Shown piece by piece: positions 10,026 through 24,023 of a DNA stretch of 64,000 nucleotides; position 1 is the stretch's first letter; each line of letters begins with the position of its first letter. Under the pieces are notes generated by a model. It searched no databases. It was not told where the DNA came from and saw only the letters and a list, made by a program, of their open reading frames with translations. The position numbers and the translations under genes are program-made. The DNA comes from Pseudoalteromonas byunsanensis (GTDB taxonomy: Bacteria; Pseudomonadota; Gammaproteobacteria; Enterobacterales; Alteromonadaceae), in NCBI RefSeq assembly GCF_001854475.1, contig NZ_MNAN01000028.1, positions 336,089-400,088 of the forward strand. Reading direction: 5' to 3'.

Positions 10026-11024
10026 ATGCCTGCTGCCGATTTTGAAATGAATGAAATACACTGGTTGATGGACATGTTCAATACTGTTGACATTGGTCTG
10101 GTGGTATTAGACAGAGAGTATAAAGTATGTGTGTGGAATGGTTTTATGGAAAACCATTCTGGGCTATTACCCAGTGCGGTTAAAGATAAAGATATCTTTG
10201 ATATCTTTCCAAGTATTGATGAAAAGTGGTTTCGCTCTAAAGCCGAGTCGGTATTTGTTTTAAAAAATCGCTCATTTACAATTTGGGAACAGCAACCTTA
10301 TATCTTCCGCTTTAAGAACTACCGCCCAATTACGGGGAAAGCGGATTATATGTACCAAAACTCTACTATTATCCCACTATCAATGGTAACAGGTGAAGTA
10401 GGGCATATATGTATCATTATTTATGATGTCACTGATGAAGCGATGAACAAGATTGAGTTGGAAAAGGCGAATCATGAACTGGAGCGCATCAGTCGAACAG
10501 ATAGTTTGACACAATTAGCCAACCGAGGTTATTGGGAAGCTGGATTACGCAACGAGTTTTTACGTCTCAAACGTAGTAATGGCTGTAGTTCATTACTAAT
10601 GTTTGATATTGATCATTTTAAGACCGTTAATGATGAATATGGCCACAGTGGTGGTGACGAAGCGATAAGGCATATATCTGATTTATTGAAAAAAACTCTG
10701 CGCGAAACGGATACTGCTGGTAGATATGGTGGGGAGGAGTTTGCTGTGACTTTGGTTGATACTGATGCCGAAGGCGCAAGAATATTCGCTGAGCGTTTGC
10801 GTAGTTTGATAGAAAAGTCATCTATTTTTTATGATGAGCAACAGATTAAGATCACGGTAAGCGTGGGCTTTGCGACTTATAACTCAAGTTTTTCCAAGCA
10901 TGAGCAATGGATTGAAGCTGCGGATATGGCGTTGTACCACTCAAAAGAATCCGGTAGAAACCAGGTCACTCAATACACGCCAGAGTTAAAAAAGGACTCT
11001 GTTAAGGTTAATAACGTGGATTAA
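10026..11024 (+). CDS. PAS-GGDEF diguanylate cyclase
   Basis: It makes the second messenger c-di-GMP. Residues about 10-135 form a PAS sensor (MFNTVDIGLVVLDREYKVCVWNG... IIIYDVTDEA), linked by a short coiled helix to a GGDEF domain at about 160-320 (DSLTQLANRGYWE, LLMFDIDHFKTVND). The active-site motif is GGEEF at 235-239 and an intact inhibitory RxxD site (RETD) lies five residues before it, so the enzyme should be active and product-inhibited. There is no transmembrane segment, so it is cytosolic. It is co-transcribed with the receiver-CheC protein, which presumably controls it or is controlled with it (inference). Confidence 0.93.
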   Translation: MPAADFEMNEIHWLMDMFNTVDIGLVVLDREYKVCVWNGFMENHSGLLPSAVKDKDIFDIFPSIDEKWFRSKAESVFVLKNRSFTIWEQQPYIFRFKNYRPITGKADYMYQNSTIIPLSMVTGEVGHICIIIYDVTDEAMNKIELEKANHELERISRTDSLTQLANRGYWEAGLRNEFLRLKRSNGCSSLLMFDIDHFKTVNDEYGHSGGDEAIRHISDLLKKTLRETDTAGRYGGEEFAVTLVDTDAEGARIFAERLRSLIEKSSIFYDEQQIKITVSVGFATYNSSFSKHEQWIEAADMALYHSKESGRNQVTQYTPELKKDSVKVNNVD

Positions 11025-11400
11025 GTGATAAGTCTGTCAGATATGGTTAATAGGACCCAATCAAGCCTGACAGTCGTATATGTGTTATGAACTGACTTTT
11101 AACTCTTTGATTTACTTCGACAGTTGCAACGTCCCTTTTATTAATCACCTACATAGAAGGCTATTTGTGACTTGTCAGATTGTTGGATGGCGCCTTAAGC
11201 TTATCCAACCTAAATTTATATCGGAGTAGGTTGGGTAAGTGGCGAAGCCACGTCATCCTAGTTTGATTAGTACTGTGACTAAAGCACGATCCGGTGTACG
11301 GCTGTAAGTAAACGCCTGAGTTAAAGCTGGACTCTATTATGATTAGTTAAGTGAATTAAGTAACACAAACCAGTTTGTGTTACTTCTATGTTGCAATAGT
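11025..11400. other. Intergenic region between convergent genes, with a repeat element
   Basis: No gene is seen here. The region separates the diguanylate cyclase (plus strand) from the end of spoVR (minus strand). It contains the REP-like palindromic element listed separately and, at about 11360-11385, the short inverted repeat AACACAAAC...GTTTGTGTT, which may act as a terminator for either side. Confidence 0.6.
11182..11260. repeat. REP/BIME-like pair of imperfect palindromes
   Basis: Two hairpin-forming segments lie head to head: GTTGGAT...ATCCAAC (11182-11209), and a second around GTAGGTTGGGTAAGTGGCG (from 11226) with core GTGGCGAAGCCAC closing near CGTCATCCTA. The shared GGTTGG/CCAACC ends with a GGCG-type core are typical of REP-family extragenic palindromes. 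Assignment is by pattern only. Confidence 0.55.
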
Positions 11401-12906
11401 TTAATCCTCTTCTTCTTCTAAAGGACATTGTGCGATGACTTGCACTTCGCCATTGTCATCTACCTGTTCGAGTCGTACAGCAAAGCCCCAAAGTCTGTAG
11501 AGGTGTTTTAAGACTTCTGATTTAGATTCTGCAAGAGGAATTCCATTTTGAGGAACATACCTTAAAGTGAGGGAACGATCCCCTCTAACATCTACATCAT
11601 AGACCTGAATATTAGGCTCGTTGTTACTCAGGTTGTATTGCGCTGACAATGATGATCTAACTCTTTGATAGCCAACATCATTATGAATTGCTCCCACTTC
11701 CAAATGCGGACTAGATTGCTTATCGATAATGGTGAAAAGTTTAAAATCTCTTATCAGTTTTGGTGATAAGAATTGGCTAATAAAGCTCTCATCTTTGAAG
11801 TTTTCCATCGCAAAATGTAGCGTATCTAACCAGTTACTTCCGGCAAATTCTGGGAACCACTCTTTGTCTTCGTCGGTTGGGTTTTCACATATGCGGCGAA
11901 TATCAACCATCATGTTAAAACCAAGGGCGTAAGGGTTTATTCCAGAATAAAACTTGCTGTTATAGGGAGGTTGGTAGACTACATTGGTATGGCTTTGCAA
12001 AAACTCTAGCATAAAGGAATCAGAGACTTTTCCTTCATCATAGAGGTGATTTAAAATAGTGTAGTGCCAAAATGTAGCCCAACCTTCATTCATAACTTGG
12101 GTTTGTCTTTGCGGATAAAAGTATTGCGATATTTTTCTTACAATCCGAATAACTTCACGCTGCCATGATTCAAGCAGAGGTGCATTTTTCTCGATGAAGT
12201 AAAGAATGTTTTCTTGTGGCTCACTGGGGAAGCGCACTTTTTTCATTCGCTCTTCTTGTTGACTAACCGGGATAGTGCGCCAAAGCTCGTTTACTTGCGA
12301 TTGTAAATAATCTTCACGTTCTTTTTGTCGTTTCTGCTCTTCGTACAGTGAAATCTGTTGAGGACGTTTGTATCTGTCAACGCCGTAGTTCATTAATGCG
12401 TGGCATGAGTCTAGTAAATTTTCGACCTCATCAATACCATGCTTTTCCTCGCACTCGGCTATGTAGTTCTTGGCAAAAACCAGATAATCAATGATTGAAG
12501 AAGCATCGGTCCAAGCTTTAAATAGATAATTACCCTTGAAAAATGAGTTATGGCCGTAGCAAGCATGTGCCATGACAAGCGCTTGCATGGGGAGAGTGTT
12601 TTCCTCCATTAAGTATGCAATACAAGGATTCGAATTAATAACGATTTCATAGGCTAAGCCCATTTGTCCACGTTTATAGTTTTGTTCGGTTGCAATAAAT
12701 TTCTTACCAAATGACCAGTGACTGTAGCCAATAGGCATACCGACACTGGAATATGCGTCCATCATTTGTTCAGCTGTTATCACTTCTATCTGATTAGGGT
12801 ATGTATCCAACCTGTAATGCTCTGCAACACGGGCTATTTCGACTTGATATTCGTTAAGCAGATCAAAGGTCCAATCAGGCCCATCATTCATTGGCTTATA
12901 ACTCAT
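11401..12906 (-). CDS. SpoVR family protein (YcgB)
   Basis: The 501-residue cytosolic protein of the SpoVR/YcgB family is full length. Family landmarks are DGPDWTFDLL near the start, MAHACYGHNSFFKGNYLF, the CEEKHGIDEVE segment and NEGWATFWHYTILN. Its biochemical role is not established; in enterics it belongs to the stationary-phase and nitrogen-starvation regulon together with yeaG and yeaH. Here it is the third gene of the same three-gene operon (18 bp after yeaH), with GGAGG before the ATG. The acidic C-terminus (CPLEEEED) is intact. Confidence 0.93.
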   Translation of the reverse strand: MSYKPMNDGPDWTFDLLNEYQVEIARVAEHYRLDTYPNQIEVITAEQMMDAYSSVGMPIGYSHWSFGKKFIATEQNYKRGQMGLAYEIVINSNPCIAYLMEENTLPMQALVMAHACYGHNSFFKGNYLFKAWTDASSIIDYLVFAKNYIAECEEKHGIDEVENLLDSCHALMNYGVDRYKRPQQISLYEEQKRQKEREDYLQSQVNELWRTIPVSQQEERMKKVRFPSEPQENILYFIEKNAPLLESWQREVIRIVRKISQYFYPQRQTQVMNEGWATFWHYTILNHLYDEGKVSDSFMLEFLQSHTNVVYQPPYNSKFYSGINPYALGFNMMVDIRRICENPTDEDKEWFPEFAGSNWLDTLHFAMENFKDESFISQFLSPKLIRDFKLFTIIDKQSSPHLEVGAIHNDVGYQRVRSSLSAQYNLSNNEPNIQVYDVDVRGDRSLTLRYVPQNGIPLAESKSEVLKHLYRLWGFAVRLEQVDDNGEVQVIAQCPLEEEED

Positions 12907-12924
12907 AAGCTCCCTCCAATGTGG

Positions 12925-14208
12925 CTAAGCTGCGCCTTGTTGTTGACGGTTTTTCTTGAACAGCTCTCTAAAGATGGGATAAATATCCTCCACTGTACGA
13001 ATGTGCTGCATGGCAAAGTTATCATGAGTATTAGCAATTGCTTGATACTCTCTCCATAAGCTTTGATGTGCTCGGGTAGTGATCTCAATATAGGCATAAT
13101 ACCTCACAACTTTGAGTAATTTATTGGTCATGATATCCGTACAATGCGGAGAGTCGTCCGCCCAGTTATCACCATCCGAAGCTTGTGCAGCATAGATATT
13201 CCAGTCACCTTGTGAGTAGCGCTCTTTGACTATTTCGTCCATCAACTTCAAGGCACTAGAGACAATTGTTCCACCAGTTTCTTGTGAATAGAAAAACTCC
13301 TGTTCATCGACTTCTTTAGCTTGTGTATGATGTCTGATGTACACCACTTCAATGTCTTTGTAAGTACGAGTAAGGAACTGATATAGCAAAATGTAAAAAC
13401 GCTTTGCCATGTCTTTTGTTGCTTGATCCATCGAGCCAGACACGTCCATCAAACAAAACATCACCGCCTTGCTTGTTGGGTGCGGGCGCTTTTCATAATT
13501 TCTAAAACGTAAATCGTAGTTGTCTATAAAAGGCACCGCTGCGATTTTTTGTTTTAACTCGGCAATTTCCGCTTCTAGCTCGGTAATTTTCTGATGAGGA
13601 GGAACAGGCTCGTTAAGTAGCGCCTGTAGCTCTTCTTCAGCCTCAGTCAAACGTCTACGTTTGCTTGCCGACATAGCCACTCGACGCGCGAGTGAGCCAC
13701 GCAGTGAGCGCACTATATCTAAGTTACTGGGCATCCCATCATTACAGAATCCAGCACGGTGCGTTTTCATCTGCACTAATTTATCTAGCTGGCTTTGTTT
13801 TAAATTTGGAAGCTCTAAATCTTCAAAAAGCAGGTCTAGATATTCATCTTTTGAAATAGAAAAGACAAAATCGTCTTCGCCTTCCCCCTGATCGCTTGCG
13901 TCTCCAGGGCCTGCTCCTCCACCTTGGCCTGAAGGGGGACGTTGGATCTTGTCCCCAGTGCTAAACTGGTCATTGCCTGGGTGGATCCGTTCTCGGTCTC
14001 CACCTTTACCTTGATGAAATACAGGCTCGCTGATGTCTCGTTGCGGAATAGAGATACTCTCACCGCTACTAGTATCAGTGACACTGCGTTTGTTGATAGC
14101 ATCCGACACTGCCTCTTTAATTTGTTTTTTATAACGCCTAATGAAACGTTGTCGGTTTAGAGTACTCTTGTTTTTACCGTTCAGGCGACGGTCTATAAAA
14201 TGCGCCAT
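12925..14208 (-). CDS. yeaH: DUF444 / YeaH-like protein with a VWA-type metal site
   Basis: The 427-residue member of the YhbH/YeaH (DUF444) family begins [20 protein letters not shown], as its relatives do. A low-complexity Gly-rich linker (about 90-115) precedes a von Willebrand A-like domain with the MIDAS motif DVSGSMD and a later [10 protein letters not shown]. The partner kinase PrkA/YeaG lies immediately upstream (27 bp) and SpoVR downstream. In enterics the pair is induced by starvation through sigma S and NtrC, and the same role is likely here. GAGGGTG precedes the ATG. Confidence 0.93.
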   Translation of the reverse strand: MAHFIDRRLNGKNKSTLNRQRFIRRYKKQIKEAVSDAINKRSVTDTSSGESISIPQRDISEPVFHQGKGGDRERIHPGNDQFSTGDKIQRPPSGQGGGAGPGDASDQGEGEDDFVFSISKDEYLDLLFEDLELPNLKQSQLDKLVQMKTHRAGFCNDGMPSNLDIVRSLRGSLARRVAMSASKRRRLTEAEEELQALLNEPVPPHQKITELEAEIAELKQKIAAVPFIDNYDLRFRNYEKRPHPTSKAVMFCLMDVSGSMDQATKDMAKRFYILLYQFLTRTYKDIEVVYIRHHTQAKEVDEQEFFYSQETGGTIVSSALKLMDEIVKERYSQGDWNIYAAQASDGDNWADDSPHCTDIMTNKLLKVVRYYAYIEITTRAHQSLWREYQAIANTHDNFAMQHIRTVEDIYPIFRELFKKNRQQQGAA

Positions 14209-14235
14209 AAATCACCCTCTCAGTGTCTAATCGTC

Positions 14236-16158
14236 TTACTGTGATTTCCTAACTCTTAGATACCATTCAGAGAGTAATCGTACTTGCTTCTGGGTATACC
14301 CTTTTTCAACCATACGGTTTACAAAATCTTCATGTTTTTTCTGGTCTTCAGCTGAGGTCTTAGCATTGAACGAAATAACAGGAAGTAGTTCTTCAGTGTT
14401 GGAGAACATTTTCTTCTCGATAACCGTACGTAGCTTTTCATAGCTAGTCCATACAGGGTTTTGACCATTGTGGTGTGCTCTTGCGCGCAGTACAAAGTTC
14501 ACGATCTCATTACGGAAGTCTTTAGGATTAGAAATTCCAGCGGGCTTCTCGATTTTCTCAAGCTCAGCATTTAACGCTGCTCTATCGAACAGCTGGCCTG
14601 TATCGGGATCTCTATATTCTTGGTCTTGGATCCAGAAATCGGCATAGGTTACATAGCGGTCGAAAATGTTTTGTCCATACTCTGAATAAGATTCTAAGTA
14701 AGCCGTTTGTAGTTCTTTACCTATAAACTCAACATATTGAGGGATCAAATAGCCTTTGAGGTGGCTTAAATAACGCTCTTGAATTTCTGCACTAAATTGT
14801 TCACGTTCGATTTGCTGTTCCAGTACATAAAACAAATGTACAGGGTTTGCTGCAACTTCTGCATGGTCAAAGTTGAATACACGAGATAGGATCTTAAAAG
14901 CAAAACGGGTCGATAGCCCAGTCATGCCTTCATCAACTCCCGCATAGTCCCGGTACTCCTGATATGACTTAGCTTTAGGGTCAGTGTCTTTCAAGCTCTC
15001 TCCGTCGTACACTCTCATTTTTGAGTAGATACTTGAGTTTTCTGGTTCCTTAATACGTGATAGTGAAACAAACTTTGCTAGGGTCTCTAATGTGCCTGGG
15101 GCACATGGCGCAAGAGCAAGTTCACTATTTTCAATGAGCTTGTTATAAATCTTAACTTCCTCAGAAACGCGCAGGCAGTAAGGTACTTTAACAATATAAA
15201 CCCGGTCTAAAAATGCCTCGTTATTTTTGTTATTTTTGAAAGTTTGCCATTCAGATTCGTTGGAGTGCGCCAAAATCATACCACTGAAAGGCAGCGCCGA
15301 AATCCCTTCGGTACCATTGTAATTACCTTCTTGAGTGGCGGTTAACAATGGGTGCAACACCTTGATGGGGGCTTTAAACATCTCTACAAACTCCATCAAG
15401 CCTTGGTTTGCAAGACATAAAGCACCGGAGTATGAGTAGGCATCTGGGTCATTTTGAGCATAGTGCTCGAGTTTTCTAATATCCACTTTACCAACTAAGG
15501 CTGATATATCCTGATTATTTTCATCCCCAGGCTCAGTTTTGGCGATGGCTATTTGGTCCAAAATAGATGGATAGCGCTTAACTACTTTGAACTTGCTAAT
15601 ATCGCCGTTAAACTCATGCAGTCTCTTTGCTGCCCACGGTGACATCACTGTTTTTAAGTAGCGGGGTTTAATACCGTATTCTTTTTCGAGTAATTCTGCG
15701 TCTTCAATTGGGTTAAATAGGGAGAGGGGATGATCGTTTACAGGAGAGCCTTTGATTGCGTAAATTGGGACTTGTTGCATCAAGTATTTTAGCTTTTCAG
15801 CAATGGATGACTTACCGCCGCCAACCGGACCAAGTAAATAGAGAACCTGTTTGCATTCTTCAAGCCCTTGTGCGGCGTGTTTTAAGTACGACACAATTTG
15901 CTCTATCGCATCTTCCATTCCGTAGAATTCGCTAAAAGCAGGATAGCGTGCAATCACGCGGTTAGAGAAAATCCGGCTAAGGCGCGCATCACTTGCAGTG
16001 TCGATCATTTCAGGCTGACCAATTGCCATTAATAGGCGTTCTGGAGCACTTGCATAGGCCGACTTATCTTCTTTACAGATCTCAAGAAATTCGGCGATAC
16101 TGTACTCTTCTTCTTGTGCTGCTTCATATCTGGCTTGGTAGTGTTCAAATATCGTCAT
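14236..16158 (-). CDS. PrkA family serine protein kinase (YeaG)
   Basis: The 640-residue PrkA/YeaG protein has an N-terminal AAA+ domain with Walker A GPVGGGKSS (around residues 110-118), the segment SGMILAHSNESEW, and a C-terminal kinase-like domain containing ISNPKDFRNEIVNFVLRARAHHNGQNP. Length and layout match the enteric protein. It is the first gene of the yeaG-yeaH-ycgB operon, with a strong GGAGG 5 bp from the ATG. About 200 bp of upstream sequence separates it from sodB; I could not pick out a convincing sigma-54 or sigma-S promoter by eye. Confidence 0.95.
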   Translation of the reverse strand: MTIFEHYQARYEAAQEEEYSIAEFLEICKEDKSAYASAPERLLMAIGQPEMIDTASDARLSRIFSNRVIARYPAFSEFYGMEDAIEQIVSYLKHAAQGLEECKQVLYLLGPVGGGKSSIAEKLKYLMQQVPIYAIKGSPVNDHPLSLFNPIEDAELLEKEYGIKPRYLKTVMSPWAAKRLHEFNGDISKFKVVKRYPSILDQIAIAKTEPGDENNQDISALVGKVDIRKLEHYAQNDPDAYSYSGALCLANQGLMEFVEMFKAPIKVLHPLLTATQEGNYNGTEGISALPFSGMILAHSNESEWQTFKNNKNNEAFLDRVYIVKVPYCLRVSEEVKIYNKLIENSELALAPCAPGTLETLAKFVSLSRIKEPENSSIYSKMRVYDGESLKDTDPKAKSYQEYRDYAGVDEGMTGLSTRFAFKILSRVFNFDHAEVAANPVHLFYVLEQQIEREQFSAEIQERYLSHLKGYLIPQYVEFIGKELQTAYLESYSEYGQNIFDRYVTYADFWIQDQEYRDPDTGQLFDRAALNAELEKIEKPAGISNPKDFRNEIVNFVLRARAHHNGQNPVWTSYEKLRTVIEKKMFSNTEELLPVISFNAKTSAEDQKKHEDFVNRMVEKGYTQKQVRLLSEWYLRVRKSQ

Positions 16159-16295
16159 AACGACCTCCAGTAACCTGCTTACATAAAAAAGCTGTTTTAT
16201 CTACAAAGGAAAAGGTTACCTTAAGCTTAGTCTTGATATTTGAAATTTGCCTAAAAATTCCAAATATTTAATGCATTTGTGTGCGGCAGAGGAGG

Positions 16296-16327
16296 AAATA
16301 AAAAAAGGCACTGACAGTGCCTTTTAT
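16296..16327 (-). terminator. Rho-independent terminator after sodB
   Basis: An AAAAGGCACTG / CAGTGCCTTTT hairpin lies about 35 bp past the sodB stop and is followed on the minus strand by a T-rich run. Confidence 0.85.
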
Positions 16328-16361
16328 TGCAATAATTCTATTGCCGTATTAGTCGCAATTG

Positions 16362-16943
16362 TTAAGCTAGGTTGCTGTTAGCAAATTCCCAGTTAACTAA
16401 TGCCCAGAATCCTTTTAAATAGTCAGGGCGAACATTGCGATAGTCGATATAATAAGCGTGTTCCCAAAGGTCTACGGTTAGGATTGGTGTAACACCAGCT
16501 TCAGTAAGAGGTGTTGCAGCGTTTGAAGTGTTCACGATATCAAGTGAACCATCTGCAAGTTGTACTAACCAAGTCCAGCTTGAACCGAAGTTGTTAACAG
16601 CTTTGTCATTGAAAGCTTCTTGGAACGCTGCAAATGAGCCCCATTTAGCGTTGATTAGCTCTGCAACTTTACCAGTAGGCTCACCACCACCATTTGGTGA
16701 TAGGCTGTGCCAGTAGAATGTGTGGTTCCAGATCTGCGCAGCGTTGTTGAATACTCCACCTTCTGAACTACATACCACTTCTTCTAAAGTTTTGTTCGCG
16801 AATTCAGTGCCTTCAACTAAGCCATTTAGCTTAACAACATAAGTGTTGTGGTGCTTACCGTGGTGAAACTCTAAAGTCTCTTGTGAAATGTGAGGCTCAA
16901 GCGCATCGATTGCATAAGGTAGTGACGGTAGTTCAAATGCCAT
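16362..16943 (-). CDS. sodB: Superoxide dismutase [Fe]
   Basis: It converts superoxide to hydrogen peroxide and oxygen in the cytosol. The 193-residue product has the metal ligands in [23 protein letters not shown] and the terminal [13 protein letters not shown] (Asp and His). The FGSSWTWLV and [11 protein letters not shown] segments favour iron over manganese. The start is the ATG at 16943 behind GGAGA; the frame extends 48 bp further upstream but without family similarity. It is divergent from grxD; a 17-bp inverted repeat TTATAGT-gat-ACTATAA at 17028-17044 lies in the shared upstream region and may be an operator. Confidence 0.97.
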   Translation of the reverse strand: MAFELPSLPYAIDALEPHISQETLEFHHGKHHNTYVVKLNGLVEGTEFANKTLEEVVCSSEGGVFNNAAQIWNHTFYWHSLSPNGGGEPTGKVAELINAKWGSFAAFQEAFNDKAVNNFGSSWTWLVQLADGSLDIVNTSNAATPLTEAGVTPILTVDLWEHAYYIDYRNVRPDYLKGFWALVNWEFANSNLA

Positions 16944-17183
16944 GTTAATCTCCATTTTGTTGTTTGAATGCCAAATCGCAGTACCAAACATAGCTTAGAT
17001 AATTGCTCTGTTCTATACGAATTGGCATTATAGTGATACTATAATTCCCGAGTATTTTACTCAAGTTTTGGCAAACAGCAATGGCGTTGCCTTAATACTA
17101 ATCGTAAATATGGTCTTATTGGTGATATTTCAAGCTCGCTTTACTATCACGGACCAAACGCTATCGTCACTTTGAGGTTAAAG

Positions 17184-17531
17184 ATGGAAACCATTGATAA
17201 AATTAAACAGCAAATTTCTGAAAACCCGATTCTTCTTTATATGAAAGGCTCTCCAAAATTACCTAACTGTGGTTTTTCGTCACAAGCTGCGCAAGCATTA
17301 ATGGCATGCGGCGAGCAATTTGCGTATGTTGATATTCTTCTTAACCCAGATATCCGCGCTGAATTACCACATTACGCTAATTGGCCGACCTTTCCACAAC
17401 TATGGGTTGAAGGCGAGTTGATCGGTGGCTGTGATATTATCATTGAAATGTTTCAACGTGGTGAGTTACAGCCACTAATCCAAGAAACAGCTGCAAAATA
17501 CAAGACCGAAGAGTCTAGCTCTGCTGAGTAA
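17184..17531 (+). CDS. grxD: Monothiol glutaredoxin Grx4
   Basis: CGFS-type glutaredoxin that, with BolA-like partners, binds and transfers [2Fe-2S] clusters. The 115-residue product has the active site PNCGFS with Cys29, the GSH-binding WPTFPQLWVEG and GGCDI segments, and the usual length. The ATG at 17184 follows GAGG; the TTG 12 bp upstream is not the start. It is a single gene ending at a strong terminator. Being next to sodB fits an iron and oxidative-stress neighbourhood. Confidence 0.96.
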   Translation: METIDKIKQQISENPILLYMKGSPKLPNCGFSSQAAQALMACGEQFAYVDILLNPDIRAELPHYANWPTFPQLWVEGELIGGCDIIIEMFQRGELQPLIQETAAKYKTEESSSAE

Positions 17532-17557
17532 ACATCGTCAGTAAAAATACTTTATTT

Positions 17558-17584
17558 GAGCCCAGCTTTAGTTGGGCTTTTTTG
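17558..17584 (+). terminator. Rho-independent terminator after grxD
   Basis: An AGCCCAGCTTTAGTTGGGCT hairpin is followed by TTTTTTG. Confidence 0.9.
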
Positions 17585-17751
17585 TGCCCAGTCTCAGGAC
17601 ACATATTAAGTGCAAAATGAAAGTTGACGTTAACGTTAACCACTTCTTCCTCAAACCTTCCTACATAGACCGAATCAACTTAGCGTAACTATTAAGACCG
17701 TTGAATAATATGCAGAGCATTTCTTAAAAGGCGCTTGGTAATTAAGATGTT

Positions 17752-17769
17752 GATGAATAATTATTCATT
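17752..17769. promoter_or_regulatory. ArgR-type box, upstream site
   Basis: TGAATAATTATTCA is a perfect 14-bp palindrome and matches the ArgR consensus TGAAT-WWWW-ATTCA with A/T flanks. It lies about 290 bp before gltB. Confidence 0.7.
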
Positions 17770-17916
17770 ATTTAGTTGGTTTACGTTTACGTAAACTGGT
17801 CTTTTTGAATCTATTTGTTAACTTTTAATTTAAAATGACACTGGTGTCATGGTCTTTTTTTAGCCTTTTTTTATGATTTAAACTCAAATATTTCACTTTC
17901 GGTTAATTTGTCATAC

Positions 17917-17954
17917 CAATGAGAAATATTCATGTTAGTGAATATGTATTCATA
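17917..17954. promoter_or_regulatory. ArgR-type box pair next to the gltB promoter
   Basis: TGAATATGTATTCA at 17939-17952 matches the ArgR consensus fully. The adjoining 18 bp (17917-17934) keeps one good half-site, ATTCA. Paired 18-bp boxes with a 2-3 bp gap are the normal ArgR arrangement. The pair ends 6 bp before the predicted -35 box. Confidence 0.62.
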
Positions 17955-17960
17955 ATTGTG

Positions 17961-17989
17961 TTGACTCCAATTTAAAACCTCGCTAGTTT
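17961..17989 (+). promoter_or_regulatory. Probable sigma-70 promoter of gltBD
   Basis: TTGACT (17961-17966) and TAGTTT (17984-17989) are 17 bp apart, with the start codon about 65 bp downstream. Confidence 0.5.
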
Positions 17990-18055
17990 TGAATATCTGT
18001 CAAAAAATCTCGTTAGAAGTGTAACCAATGGCAGTTGTAGCAAGGGGAGGAGTCC

Positions 18056-23934
<5,879 letters not shown>

Positions 23935-23978
23935 GCCAAGCAAAGTTTTTATGATTCAAACTAAGTAGTAAGACCATC

Positions 23979-24004
23979 AAGCCCGCAAAAGCGGGCTTTT
24001 TTTG
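23979..24004 (+). terminator. Rho-independent terminator after gltBD
   Basis: An AAGCCCGC-aaaa-GCGGGCTT hairpin plus a T run; also located at the end of the convergent minus-strand gene. Confidence 0.92.
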
Positions 24005-24023
24005 TGGTTGCTGTTGATAAGTT

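Larger units (their letters stand above)
17585..18055. other. Long 5' region of gltBD, no gene
   Basis: This region of 470 bp is AT-rich and contains no coding frame. It holds several perfect palindromes: GTTAACGTTAAC (17629-17640), TGAATAATTATTCA (17754-17767), GTTTACGTAAAC (17785-17796) and TGAATATGTATTCA (17939-17952). The second and fourth fit the ArgR box and are listed separately; the other two are unassigned operator candidates. A likely promoter is at 17961-17989. Confidence 0.7.

Noticed and set aside
12718..13059. Plus-strand frame of 113 codons across the spoVR/yeaH junction
   Set aside because: It lies antisense to two well-supported family members and has no similarity or ribosome site of its own.
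16944..17183. Fur box controlling sodB and grxD
   Set aside because: The palindrome TTATAGT-gat-ACTATAA does not fit the GATAAT-type Fur consensus; kept only as a possible operator.
17585..18055. Riboswitch in the long gltB leader
   Set aside because: The conspicuous palindromes match DNA-operator patterns, and no conserved riboswitch core was recognised by eye.
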